The notes under the pieces are model-generated. The model was given only the letters and a program-made list of their open reading frames with translations, was not told the origin of the DNA and made no database searches. The position numbers and the translations under genes were made by a program. This document shows positions 43,241 through 55,043 of a stretch of DNA of 64,000 nucleotides, in pieces (positions within the stretch are counted from its first letter, which is position 1; every line of letters begins with the position of its first letter). The stretch spans positions 627,501 through 691,500 of the forward strand of contig NC_091676.1 in assembly GCF_042453785.1 (NCBI RefSeq), written 5' to 3'. This DNA is from Malus domestica (Eukaryota > Streptophyta > Magnoliopsida > Rosales > Rosaceae).

Positions 43241-46113
43241 TATCTTTGGAGAATGAATGTACGTGAAATACATTTCTATATTGAGCATGTTTTAATGGAG
43301 AAGAGATTCATAAAGATTCATGATGCATGAGCATGTTGGAATATGATGATGATGATGATGTTGGCTTTACTATGGGTGTATTTGATGTTTGGAGTTGCAC
43401 CATAAGATTGGTGTACTGATATACAATTAACCAAAGTGTGTGATAAGATGTATGACTTATCATAAGAGTTATACCCTTCTATAAGTGATGTGTCTTATCA
43501 TGAAAGGATAAGACCATTCAGAAATGTCTCACAACTCTATGGAAAGGGTATGATGAAATCTATAAAAGGAGGATTCATTTCTCTAGACAAATTATTAAAC
43601 GTGAAACAGACTTTCTTCTTCCCTTTGGTATGCTATTTCTCCCCTGGCACTACCACATAGTAATCAATAGTCTAATGACATTAAAGTTTGATCCCGTGAC
43701 AATCGTGCTAAATTCCATCAGAGCAAACCTTATATTATATATTCTCATTTTCTTGAAATGATCAACAGAGTGAAAAAGAGAACACAACTCAGTATACTAA
43801 GTGTTATAATACAATTGGTTGAAAATTGTTTTATTATCTTCACCAAAATTTTTTTTTTTTATTACACTTGGTGTGCCGTGTTCCTAACACATTGAAAAAT
43901 TTCTCAAGGAGTAATAGTACTTACAAATTGAAATGCTTGCAAGGTGGTCACTCACTTTGCTTTTGTCCTCAGCACATCTCATGAAATTATGTACAAGCTA
44001 TGTAAATAGTACTTTCCAAAACCATAATTTAAATTTGAATCCCGACAAATTTTAATTCCAGAAGCAAAAGTTGACAAGGGGAAAAAGTGAATCCAACGAA
44101 GCAAAATTGGTCAAGGGAAAGATAAGCATAAAGTGCAGAACTCGTAGTGGTAGTGTACTAGTGGTGCACTTAAACATGCTATTTTGGTGCTCCCCTCAAT
44201 CAAAATGATGGTAGACTATATTTATGGTCTACTTTAGAAAGAAAGAAACTGATATGCATGATGTGCTTTCTTCCCAGTTTCTCCTCAAACCACTAAAAAT
44301 ATCATCTCTACTAATTAATAAAACACTTATTGTCAACCAAAATCTTATGAAATTACCAGTTTAATCCTTTAATTAAAACATAACATGAATAAGAAATATG
44401 GACAGAAATGTAATTTCACATAACCAAATTTTGCAATTTTTTTTAAACCTCACATACATGTAATCATAATCTATCTCTAATTAAAAAAAAACAAAAAAAA
44501 AAAAACAAAACTTCCCATTTCCCACATTTTCTATCACTCTCTTCCTCTCTCCTTCTATTTCAAAAACAAAAATAAAAAAATTTCTCACACACACATATGC
44601 TAGTATTTTATTAACAAAATTGCAGAAAACACTGTTTTTAGTAGTATTCCAATAATTGTCGACTTTGACTAGTCATTTTTGAAGACCCAAATGGAAGACT
44701 TCGATGAGGTTCAACGGATTGTAATATCGTAAAGAATATGTAGTTTAATTAGGTAAAAGCGTTTGTTGTAGATGAGGTAATTTTCTTAAATTCCCTTCTC
44801 ATGTCATGTGCTTGTATTCCCGTCCCAATACTGCATATATCAAAAGAGTGTAATACTAACTCGTAGTTAACTAAATCATGGACGCAGAAAAAGAATGTTG
44901 CGACTAAAACTTATACTAATGCTATTGTAAAATTTGACCGCATGATGATATATTTATGGGAGTTTGAATGAAATACTTTTAATACTGTTTATTTTTAAAG
45001 AAAATGTCATTTTTATTGTAAAAAGGCACTCCTGCTACTATTCATTTACAACACATTTTTGTCATTTTAAGTAAAACTCAAAAATTTCAAATCATTTTTA
45101 TTAGTTTTCCTTATATTTAAAACTTACTGTTCTTTTTATCAAGGACAAGTCCAAACTGACTTTGATTCATAGATGAAAGCCCTAACTCGTATCCAAATTT
45201 CTGAACTATGTTAGGCCCATCAATTAGCATCTGGCTTTGAAGTTAGCCCAATGAATTACACTTTGTTTTAACTTATTTGAATTTAGGCAATCGAAGCCGA
45301 TTATTGTGTTTATATCCAACTAACATGAGATGATGTTTAGTCATAAAAAAGTTAAGATTTTATCATAAAATCTATTATTAATAATATATGAAGTAATTTA
45401 ATTTTTCATAAACCCTTATATGTTTTGGTTCTCACTAATGTAGAGCCAAATTATGAAAGAAGTTATAATAGATTGAGTTATTCTCGTATTTCCAAATAGT
45501 TTTATAATAAAACTTTAACTTTGTTCATAGTAACATGCTTAATTGAAAATTTAGTCAAATTAGTCTTATGTGAAGCCCCATAACAACACATGCTTCACAT
45601 CACCTAATTTATATTGTTCACTTGCTTAATTCAGTCAAACCTATACTAAAACAGAGTCCATTTAAAAGCCGACTTTGGAACCGAATCTCATTCGGATCCA
45701 TATATACTAAATCTGTTGAGCAGACGATGCAGACCGTTGAAATTTGATCTAACAAATACAATTATTATAATTTTAGAGAGTATTCTATTTGTAGCGGTTT
45801 GATCAAATTTTAACGATGTGAATCTTGTGGTTAGCAGGCTCAGTTTTATTGGATACAGGGGATCCGGTTCCTAAACTTTAACTCGTTTATCACTTGACGA
45901 ACCCTTAAATTAAATTACTCTTAATTAACCAAGCATCCCGAAAATTATGGCGGTCTTTGGCTTCCTTTCTTCCCGTTTGCACTCCCAAAGTAGAGGAAGC
46001 TCCCAATCCCAAAGATCGTCCTTCCTTTCCTCTTCAGTGACTCACCGCCGACCTTCTCTTGTACTGCTACTCAATTAGTAACGCTACAACTCACTCCCTC
46101 CCCCCCTCCTAAT
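43053..46113. other. Intergenic, outer element to the SNF2 gene
   Basis: AT-rich. It holds a (TA)n run at 43215-43241 and a GATGATGATG run near 43338. A degenerate repeat at about 44950-45120 (ATACTTTTAATACTG...ACTCCTGCTACTATTCA) resembles apple/pear repeats. A weak inverted-repeat element lies at 45677-45871 (GGAACCG...CGGTTCC). No gene is seen. Confidence 0.5.
45677..45871. mobile_element. Possible decayed Mutator-like MITE
   Basis: GGAACCGAATCTC and, inverted, GGAACCGGATCCC form the ends. The centre has ACAATTATTATAATTTT and flanking GTTGAAATTTGATC/GATCAAATTTTAAC arms, like the family at 2071. No clear target duplication. Confidence 0.45.
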
Positions 46114-46170
46114 TTGCAATTAGAGTTTTCCATTGCCCCTCTTTCCGTCATTTTTTTTGACACCGCTTAT

Positions 46171-49100
46171 ATGAAGCGCGGGTTCGACGATTTCGAAATC
46201 TCCGACGAGGACTGGGAGGAGCACTCCTCCGCCTTCAAGCCCTCCCGCGTCCTCAAGAAGCCTCGCACCCCAACGCCGCGCCCAATCGAGTCCTTCGCCT
46301 TCCGATCATCCCCCAAGCCCCAACAACTCTACGACGAAGATGAAGACTCCGATTGCGTCGAGATTAAACCCGAACTGGAGGACAACGATTCCGATTGTGT
46401 CGTGATTAAGGACGAATTGGAGGACGACGACGCCGACGAGGTCCCGGAGGCAAGGACGGTCAATCGTGGCCGTCGGTTCGTGGTCGAGGACGAGGATAGC
46501 GATGGGGATTGGGCTAATATTGACTCAACGAGTGAGGAAGAGGAGGATGCGGTAGACGAGTTGGAGGATGACGATGTGGTTGGGAAAGCTTTGCAGAAGT
46601 GTGCCAAAATATCGGCGGATTTGAGAAAGGAGCTCCACGGGTCGTCGGCTCCGGCGGTGTCTGATAGGTACGCCGAAGTGGAAGCTGCCTCTGTGAGGAT
46701 TGTCAATCAGGTGCCTTTTCTTACTTTTACTGAGCTTTTTGTGGTATGAATGTCATGGAGTTGGAAAGCTCTTTTACTTGTTCTTAATTGGGTTTAAAAA
46801 AATTTGGCATGCCTTTGTTTCCAATTTATTTTAAAAATGAGGAAAATTTACAGGTGAATAGAATGTGGCTGTATAAAAGTTTGGTTCTTGTGTGAAGGTT
46901 TTGTTTTTTTTTTTTGTTATGTGTTGCGAGGTCCTCATAAGCAAAAAGTTGGCTTCTTGTTGCTGGTGTCGTTGTCAACTTTCAATTGGAGTGGCAAGTG
47001 ATGGTTATTGATTTATTGTTGTAGGATGACATTATTGAGGCATGTAGGTCTGAGGATTCCGATTTTCAACCGATTCTCAAGCCGTACCAGTTGGTTGGTG
47101 TTAACTTTCTTCTTCTGCTGTATCAGAAGGGTATTGGCGGAGGTACTTTTTTTTTTTGTTATCGGTCAGCATAATTTTGATTTTACTTCCTACTTTAGAC
47201 AGTACATAAATGAATTTGATTCCCTGTGTAAAATCGTATGACCGTAATGAATTTTGATTCTCTAGATTCTGATTAGTACAAGATCTTAAAATGTGTGACT
47301 AATATTTTAGGGAACTGTTATTAACACTCCAAAAATCTCATTTGGCACTCCTTACAAATGTATTTTTCTTTCTAAATCTAGAAAGTTTGGAGTCCTAAAT
47401 GAGATTTTTGGAGTGCCAATAACAATTCCCATATTTTATTGCCGAATGGAATTTCATTATTCATTGTATGATTCTGAAATGTCAATATTAAATTTTCTTA
47501 GATGACAATGACAATGAAGAAGAAGAAGAATCAATTTTTGAATTAATTCTCATCTACTTGTATGCTAAATTGCATGATTCTGAAATGTTAAGATTGATAT
47601 TCTTAGATAACAATAATGAAGAAGAAGAATTGCTTTTTGAATTGATTCTCATCTACTTGTATGCTTGCATGATGCTTAAAGAATATATACATGCTAGAAT
47701 GGTACAAAACAAATTGACTTTCAGGTTAAGGTTTTCACGCTGTGAGAGCCGAGAATAACTTAAACCATAGTAAGCTTAAACCCACTTGATGTAAATTGAA
47801 ATAGGGTATTCAGTAACTGGGAAACGGCTTAGAGATTGAAGTTCCTATAAGAAGTTTTATATTTAAGTGACTTCGTTTAAGTAGATAAAAATTGTTTGTA
47901 AATTGAAATAGGGCGTTCATTAAGGGTAACTGGGAAACGGCTGTGAGATTGAAGTTTCTATAAGAAGTTTTATATTTAAGTGACTTCATGTAACAACAAC
48001 AACAAAGCTTTATCCCACTAAGTGATTTAGGTTAAGTAGATGAAAATTGTTTCAATCTTCTTGTGAACAATTAATCCTCAGTTTCTTTTGATTCAATGTT
48101 ATGAAATTTTTCTTGTTTATGGTTTCTTGATATTTGGTTGTTTGCATCTATCATTATGATTTCAAAGTCCATGTGGTGAAAATGTGGTATAGATAACTTT
48201 AACATGATGTTTTTCAGAGAGACCTTGAATTTGGGAGTTTTTTTAATGCCATTACTTCAGTAGAGTCTCTTCTCAAAAAAAAAATTACTTCAGTAGAGTC
48301 AAAATTTGGAGCAGTGGCATGTAATCTTGTTAGTGGCCTGGTTGGTCAATGGAGTGATGATAATGCGGTACTTTGTAGTATTTCAAGTGTGAATGTCTGG
48401 AAAGTTACAAGATGTTTTTGATAGGGTCACAAAATTTGTTTGTTTCACAACTAACTTCAAGGCCATGTCAATAAAGAAGAAATTTAAGCAGTGAAGGATA
48501 TGCATTTTGTTTTCGTTGTTATTATGCTCAAAAATTTCCAATTGTAGTTATGAAGCTGTGTATAAGCGTATATGCATCTGTGGCTTGGTTTAATACCAGT
48601 TCTCAATCATTACAGTTTAACATCCTTTATATTTTGTGCAGCCATTTTGGCAGACGAGATGGGTCTCGGGAAGACCATTCAGGTACCTACATGTCCTTCC
48701 CTTTGCCTATTCAATAATATTTGTAACTTTGGTTTGTAATATTTGTCCTTGTTGAACAGGCTATAACGTACTTGATGTTATTGAAACATTTAAATGATGA
48801 CCCGGGTCCACATTTGATTGTATGCCCTGCTTCTGTTTTGGAAAATTGGGAAAGAGAACTTAAAAAGTGGTGCCCGTCATTCACTGTTCTCCAGTATCAT
48901 GGGGCTGCAAGATCGGCTTATTCAAAAGAGTTGAACTCTTTGTCCAAAGCTGGATTACCACCTCCTTTTAATGTTATTCTCGTGTGCTACTCACTATTTG
49001 AAAGACACAGGTTTGCTTTGGTGTTGCATATGGACAATGGATAGTGATTATGATTTTATGCTATCTTAATTCCTTAACTTCTGGTCTTCCAGTGCACAGC

Positions 49101-50509
49101 AGAAAGATGATCGTAAAATTCTGAAACGGTGGCAATGGAGTTGTGTGCTTATGGACGAGGCACATGCTTTGAAGGACAAAAATAGCTACAGGTGGAAAAA
49201 CCTAATGTCTGTTGCACGAAGTGCAAACCAGCGTCTAATGCTGACAGGGACACCTCTACAAAATGATTTGCATGTATGACTTTTTACCCTTTGAAATCTT
49301 ATGGGATATTACTTAGGGAAGACTGGAATATGATAAAGTGTAACTGTGGTTTTGATGGTCATGATCTACTGTGTGGAACTGAATTTGGGGTTACGTTCGA
49401 GGATGTTGTGGGAACTCTGTGTTACATGAAAATACTATCTGTGAGTCTCAGAGAAACAACTAAGAATTGAAATCATTTAATAATTTCATGTTTCTTCATT
49501 AAGTTCCTTGAATTAATATTGATTTGCAATGGGACTCGTGCTTCTGTTTTAATTTTTAGATTTTTTTAGTTGTTATATGACTCATTAACTTATGGGTTTC
49601 TGTTGCAGGAGCTTTGGTCTATGCTGGAGTTTATGATGCCAGATCTTTTCACTACAGAGGATGTGGACTTGAAAAAGCTGTTAAGTGGTGAAGATAGAGA
49701 TTTGATTGGCCGCATGAAATCCATATTAGGACCCTTTATTTTGAGACGCTTAAAATCTGATGTTATGCAACAACTTGTTCCAAAAATACAACGGGTATGT
49801 TTTATGACTTTATGCCTAGTCATTTTCGGGGCTTTGGTTCTTGATTTTTCATATTGTCATGTTTTCATTCTCTTTTGGTTATTTCTTTTGTTTTTTTTAG
49901 AAAGAAGCTGAGAAATGTGGTGCAGGTTGAGTATGTTGTCATGGAAAAGAAGCAAGATGACGCCTATAAAGAAGCCATCGAGGAGTATCGGGCAGCTTCA
50001 CGAACTCGTATTGCAAAAACTTCAGAGGTTAACTCGAACAGTATTTTTAAGGTTATTCCTCGGCGGCAGATCTCCAACTATTTCGTTCAGTTTCGTAAGG
50101 TGCATCTTTTTCGACTTTCATGTTTTTGATATCCCAGTTCTTTTGTTGTGATTGCATATATGTTGTGCTTATGTTTTTTTTTTTTTTTCCTGATTCTCTA
50201 GATTGCAAATCATCCTTTACTAGTAAGGCGTATTTACAGTGATGAGGATGTGGTTCGTTTTGCCAGAAAGTTACATCCAATGGGTGCATTTGGCTATGAA
50301 TGTACCTTAGACAAAGTAATTGGGGAACTTAAGAGTTATAGTGACTTCTCTATCCATCGGGTATATTCTTAACTTCTTGAAAATGATTTTGTATTTTTTT
50401 TCTAAATTTTGTGCGGTAATCTAACTATTGATGTTTTGGAGTACTTAGATAATCTAGCTTTGTACATTCCTTGTGCGGGTGTAGCAGATTACATATTGTA
50501 TGTTGACAT

Positions 50510-50541
<32 letters not shown>

Positions 50542-51610
50542 GCAGCTTTTGCTGTGTTATGGTGTCACTGATAAGAAAGGATTTCTTCCGGACAAATATG
50601 CATTGCGTTCTGCAAAATCTCAGGTATAATGGTACATTAATAAGTTCACCAACCAATTGGTCTGAATCAAAATTTGGAGAGAGTTGTTACATAATACTCT
50701 CCTTGAAATTGAGAAGAGTTTTCTTGTTGATGATATTAGGCATTGGCTGAACTTCTTCCTTCACTGAAGCAAGCTGGGCATCGTGTGTTGATTTTCAGCC
50801 AGTGGACGTCCATGCTTGATATTTTGGAGTGGACTTTGGATGTGATAGGTGTTACATACAGACGCCTTGATGGAAGGTACTGGTGTACTTTGTCACATTT
50901 ACAGATTTTTTTTATCTTAACAAAATGTGCTCTGCCATATGGTATGTGTTTTATTATTTGGCTTGCTCAGTTCCACGGGTTGATTGTGGTATATTTGAAT
51001 TGTTACCTCATCTATTATAAGTTGTATTTTTCGTCTGTTAACCCGTATCTCCAAATTTCAGCACTCAGGTGACGGAAAGACAGACGATAGTTGATACATT
51101 CAATAATGATACTTCTATATTTGCATGCTTGCTGTCCACAAGAGCTGGAGGCCAGGGCTTGAACTTGATTGGAGCTGATACCGTAGTCATACATGATATG
51201 GATTTCAACCCGCAAATTGACCGACAGGCTGAAGATCGTTGTCATCGCATTGGCCAAGTGAAGCCTGTTACCATATACAGGTTTGCCCCTTCAATTTCCC
51301 AATGTCTCCCTCACTTCTACCTATCAACCTGAGAGAAGCACCTTCCAGGCCATACCCCCACCTTCTTCCCTGCTTTTATAATGCGGTATTTGTTTATGAG
51401 TCGTAAACTTGAATAGGAAATTGTAGGATTATAACCTGTCACGTCCTTTACAGGCTAGTGACTAAGGGTACAGTTGATGAAAATGTCTACGAGATTGCGA
51501 AAAGGAAGTTAGTGCTAGATGCTGCAGTCCTGGAATCTGGTGTGGAGATGGATAATGAAGGTGACACATCCACCATGGGAGAGATATTATCGAAACTTTT
51601 ACTTGGTTAA
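46171..51610 (+). CDS. CHR19: SNF2-family chromatin remodeller, CHR19/ETL1-like
   Basis: ATP-dependent nucleosome remodeller of the SMARCAD1/Fun30 branch, acting in the nucleus. Twelve GT-AG exons: 46171-46710, 47025-47142, 48642-48682, 48760-49010, 49093-49273, 49609-49794, 49926-50099, 50202-50360, 50546-50623, 50740-50876, 51062-51280, 51454-51610. They join in frame to 746 residues (Arabidopsis about 763). The N-terminus is acidic (residues 1-160, [17 protein letters not shown]). Helicase motifs: I DEMGLGKT (about 224-231), II DEAH (about 336), [11 protein letters not shown] (about 368), [12 protein letters not shown] (about 641), [13 protein letters not shown] (about 677-687). All catalytic motifs are intact. 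The start is the first in-frame ATG. Confidence 0.95.
47143..48641 (+). other. Long intron 2 of the SNF2 gene
   Basis: A 1.5-kb intron, against mostly about 80-350 bp for the others. It holds a MITE (47310-47430) and two local duplications: ATTCTGAAATGT...CATCTACTTGTATGC at about 47470-47570 and 47575-47665, and AATTGAAATAGGG...GTGACTTC at about 47792-47875 and 47897-47990. Confidence 0.75.
47310..47430. mobile_element. hAT-type MITE in intron 2
   Basis: A 121-bp element with ends GGGAACTGTTATTAACACTC and, inverted, GGGAATTGTTATTGGCACTC. It is flanked by a perfect ATATTTTA at 47302-47309 and 47431-47438. It contains CCAAAAATCTCATTT and its inverse AAATGAGATTTTTGG, so it can fold into one hairpin. 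Confidence 0.88.
50517..50542 (+). repeat. (CT)n microsatellite at a splice acceptor
   Basis: A run of CT directly abuts the acceptor TGCAG of exon 9 and serves as its polypyrimidine tract. Confidence 0.9.
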
Positions 51611-51905
51611 GATTTTAGAAAACTTACAGTCGATCTGCGGATAGAGAAACTGCAACAGAAAACTTTTGTAATTTAGTTTTTGTATTTTTCTATTCACATT
51701 GTAACATTGTAAGAGGTCCATTGTTGTATTGGATAGGGATTTGAAGAAAAACTATACGTAGTTGTAGGCCGGTATGCTATACGGGTGTAAGGCTCAAATA
51801 TTATTCTGGCCGTTAAGTTATCGTCAATGAAACGACGATGGTTAGCAAGTTTTAATTAGGAATTTCGTTGAGTGTGCTCATCCATTTATTTAATCTGGTC
51901 ATTCA
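51611..51905 (+). repeat. 3' UTR of the SNF2 gene, copy 1
   Basis: From just after the stop to ATTTAATCTGGTCATT. It contains CTGCGGATAGAGAAACTGCA, CACATTGTAACATTG and GTAGTTGTAGGCCGGTATG. A second copy lies at 52791-53075. Confidence 0.85.
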
Positions 51906-52790
51906 GCCCGGTTAAGGGGTCATAGGGCTAAAAATAGCTAAGAATGACATGAAAATTGTCTCTAACCGAATGTTAGGTCAAAGTGCTTGTGGGCCCCATC
52001 AAGCCTAAACTGCCAAATCAGGTTAGTTGGTTGGCCATTGTCAGCCAACCTGCAGTGTTAGAATGTTAAGCTTGACATTTTACTAACCCTCCAGTTTCAG
52101 AATGTCAAGCTTAATATTTTGTCAACCCTTCAACTCAGCTTATTTAAATGCCAACGGTTACTTGGCGTCAGCATGACACTAGCTAGCTAATGTCATGCTG
52201 CCGTTAGGTTACCGTTGGAATTTGATTTTTTTTTGGACGAATTAAAAAAAAAAAAATCTTTTTTCCTATAAATACCTGCACAATTCCTACAACATTGAAA
52301 GCTAAAGATAAAAAGTGCCACGTGGATAAGAAACTTATCTAAAATTTGCACAACCAATCATCTCGACATGTGGCACTCGAAATCATATCTGAAAAATTAT
52401 TAAGATTACATAAAGATAAGAAATATGGAGAGTTACTCACGTTAGCAACACATGTCACTCGAAATCTTATCCGAAAAATTATTGAGATTATATGAAGATA
52501 AGAAATCCGGATGCTTATATATTTTGCAACAAGTGACACTCAAAATATGTTCGAAAATCTTATTTTAATATGGTAGTTTAATTTAATTAAAATAATAAAT
52601 TATGTTTGTCTTATGGCCCATTAGCCCCCTCGGTTGAAGATGATTTTTTGTCAAAGGATTATGTTTGGCCCTTTGGCCCCTTTGATTGGAGATGATATAA
52701 AATATGGCCTAGCATTATTTATTAAAATATAATTTATTGCAGGGCTATAGGGTTAAAGGACGCCCTTTGAACCTCCTTCGGTTGGAAATG
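51906..52790. other. Segment between the two 3' UTR copies
   Basis: No gene. It has a roughly 80-base direct repeat at about 52365-52560 (CACTCGAAATCATATCTGAAA..., CACTCGAAATCTTATCCGAAA...). Runs like CTTTGGCCCCTTTGATTGGAG and CGGTTGAAGATG suggest a repetitive element of unclear class. Confidence 0.5.
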
Positions 52791-53075
52791 GCTTTACAGT
52801 GGGTCTGCAGATAGAGAAACCGCAACAGAAAACTTTTGTAATTTTGTTTTTGTATTTTTCTATTCACATTGTAACGTTGTAAGAGGTCCATTGTTGTATT
52901 GGATAGGGATTTGAAGAAAAATTATACGTAGTTGTAGGCCGGTATCCTATACGGGTGTAAATAGGCTCAAATATTATTCTGGCAGTTAAAGTTATCGTCA
53001 ATAAAACGACGACGATTAGCAAGTTTTCAACTGGAATTTCGGTGCTCATCCATTTATTAAATCTGGTTATTGGGA
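52791..53075 (+). repeat. 3' UTR of the SNF2 gene, copy 2
   Basis: About 285 bases nearly matching copy 1 (CTGCAGATAGAGAAACCGCA, CACATTGTAACGTTG, GGCCGGTATCC...) with small indels. No coding exon accompanies it. Confidence 0.85.
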
Positions 53076-53398
53076 CCTTTGTTCTAAATTATCCTTTTGC
53101 TCTCGGTATTTTAACTTGGGAATGAAGGTATGTTGGTTTCTGGATCAAACAAATAATCGATTTACTTAAGACAATCCCTTAATTGTTGTCCAAACTCAAA
53201 TTAATTAATCATAATCTCATTTATAGTTATCTAGGACTAAGTAGATTGAGAAGGGTTGTGTTTAATGAATGATTTGAACAAGGTTAATTTCTGAGGTTCA
53301 CTGAGCTACATGAATGATAGCAGGGTTATCCATCATAAGAGGATATTCAGAGTTTGCATGAAAGCGCATAAATAAATTAAAAGGAAAACTAATGAAAA

Positions 53399-53545
53399 GA
53401 GCTTGAAAACTTTAAGTTTTAATGATAAGGACAAAATAAAGGGTAAAGTGAATAGTACCAGGATTGACTTTTTAGTGTAAAAATGTGGTTTTTCGTTAAA
53501 GTGAACAGTACCGGGTGCTTTTCGTTAAAGTTCCCTAAATTAAAA
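53399..53545. repeat. Interspersed repeat resembling an apple/pear family
   Basis: AAAGTGAATAGTACCAGG, TTTTTAGTGTAAAAATGTGG and GTGAACAGTACCGGGTGC in one block. From memory this combination recurs widely in Malus and Pyrus. The family is unnamed to me. Confidence 0.55.
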
Positions 53546-53999
53546 GGTTAAAAACAATATTCCGCGTTATGTTGGAAATAGAGTCCCATGTCGGGTCGGA
53601 AACTTCCCTGGATAAACTACACCTATAAATGGTCTCGCTCATAATTGTATTGGAGTTTTTGTGATAAAGTTTAACACGTGCCGAGTTATGCAACTAGTTA
53701 AGTTTGAACAATATCAATGTGGGTAGTAGTAGACTGCTGATTCGACACTGAATCTTAACAAGTTATATGTAATTGAGTAGATGTTTGAACTCAAAAAAGT
53801 TCAAACACATAATTATGTAGTGTCTGAGTGATGTAAGTGTGGACAATGAAAGGAAACCAAGAGGAAGCTAGACAGCAAAGTTGTTAGTTGGTATGTCATT
53901 TTTATGAAAATTCCCTTTTTACAAGATACTCTTTCTTTCTTGCATCATCACTACCACTCCTAGCTAGGCTGCTGTTGCCGCCTAGTACTATGCATATAT

Positions 54000-54197
54000 G
54001 GAATTGGATCCTCTCCGAGGTGAACTCTCGGGATCCTCTTGACTCAATAACACGGACCGTTGGATTTTGATCCAACGGCTACAATTATTATAACTTTAGA
54101 AAGGTTCCATGTTTGTAACCGTTGGATCAAAATTCAACGGCTCGTGTTAGTGGGTCAGGAGGATCCTGAGACTTCATCTTGGAGAGGATCCAATTCC
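54000..54197. mobile_element. Mutator-like MITE
   Basis: A 198-bp element with ends GGAATTGGATCCTCTCC and GGAGAGGATCCAATTCC (perfect inverted complement). The inside has CCGTTGGATTTTGATCCAACGG and its partner. The flanks TGCATATAT (53991-53999) and TGTAAATAT (54198-54206) match at seven of nine. Same family as 2071-2272 and 4234-4429. Confidence 0.82.
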
Positions 54198-54206
54198 TGT
54201 AAATAT

Positions 54207-55001
54207 TGTTGGAATTTTTTGATCGCCGGGCCCGTCCCACTCTAACGACACCAATATTGTCCCCAACTTAACCACCTGCACAATCCTCAGGTGTGAGGTT
54301 TTACCACAAAAGGCCTCGATGTTAGTTAGAGTGGGGTAATACTATTTAAACCTCTTTGGTTTCTTGCACCCACCGATGTGGGACTTTAACACTCCCCCTC
54401 ACGTGTAACCTCATTTAGTGGTTCACATGTGGAGATCTACATCGGTAATTGAAACTCAGAGGTCGGCTCACGTTGGGCCCATTTGTTTTCAATGGAACTC
54501 AGCGGTCGTCTCTTTGTTAAGAGTTCAGACTTGTTTCCTTCTTGGTGACAAGCTCATTGGCTTGCACGGGCCCGCAACCGTGGGCTCTGATACCATGTTG
54601 GAATTTTTGGATCGCTGAGCCCGCCCCACTCTAACAACACCGATATTGTCCCCAACTTAACCACCTGCACAATCCTCAGATGTGGGGTTTTACCACAAAA
54701 GGCCTCGGTGTCATTAGAGTGGGGCGGGCCCGATGATCCAAAAATTCCAACATGGTATCAGAGCTTAGTCTTATAAATCCACTTCACTCCAATGACGGAG
54801 TTGTCACAAGGTCTGTCCACTAGTTCCCATGTCTTGTTTTTCACAATGACATTGATCTTCTCTTGCATTGCAGCCAACTCTAATTAACACCGAGGCATTT
54901 TATGGTAAAATCTCACACCTGAGAATTGTGCAGGTGGTTAAATTGGAAACAATATCGGTGTCGTTAAAGTGGAACTGGCCGACGATCCAAAAATTCCAAC
55001 A
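54207..55001. mobile_element. Quasi-palindromic TRIM-like element
   Basis: A 795-bp element, TGTTGGAATTTTTT...AAAAATTCCAACA, with a perfect 5-bp target duplication AATAT (54202-54206, 55002-55006). A central LTR-like unit (about 54595-54751, TGTTGGAATTTTTGGATC...GATCCAAAAATTCCAACA) has TGGTATCAGAGC on its right and the inverse GCTCTGATACCA on its left. That is a Met-tRNA primer-binding site facing outward on both sides. Outer copies of the LTR-like sequence lie at about 54207-54340 and 54890-55001 in opposite orientations. No coding capacity. Confidence 0.75.
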
Positions 55002-55017
55002 AATATTACCCTCATCA

Positions 55018-55043
55018 TCCATCTCTCTCTCTCTCTCTCTCGT
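55018..55043. repeat. (CT)n microsatellite
   Basis: About ten CT units. Confidence 0.9.

Noticed and set aside
46329..46706. Antisense 125-codon Ser-rich ORF in the SNF2 exon 1
   Set aside because: It mirrors the acidic Glu/Asp repeats of exon 1 on the other strand; composition alone explains it.
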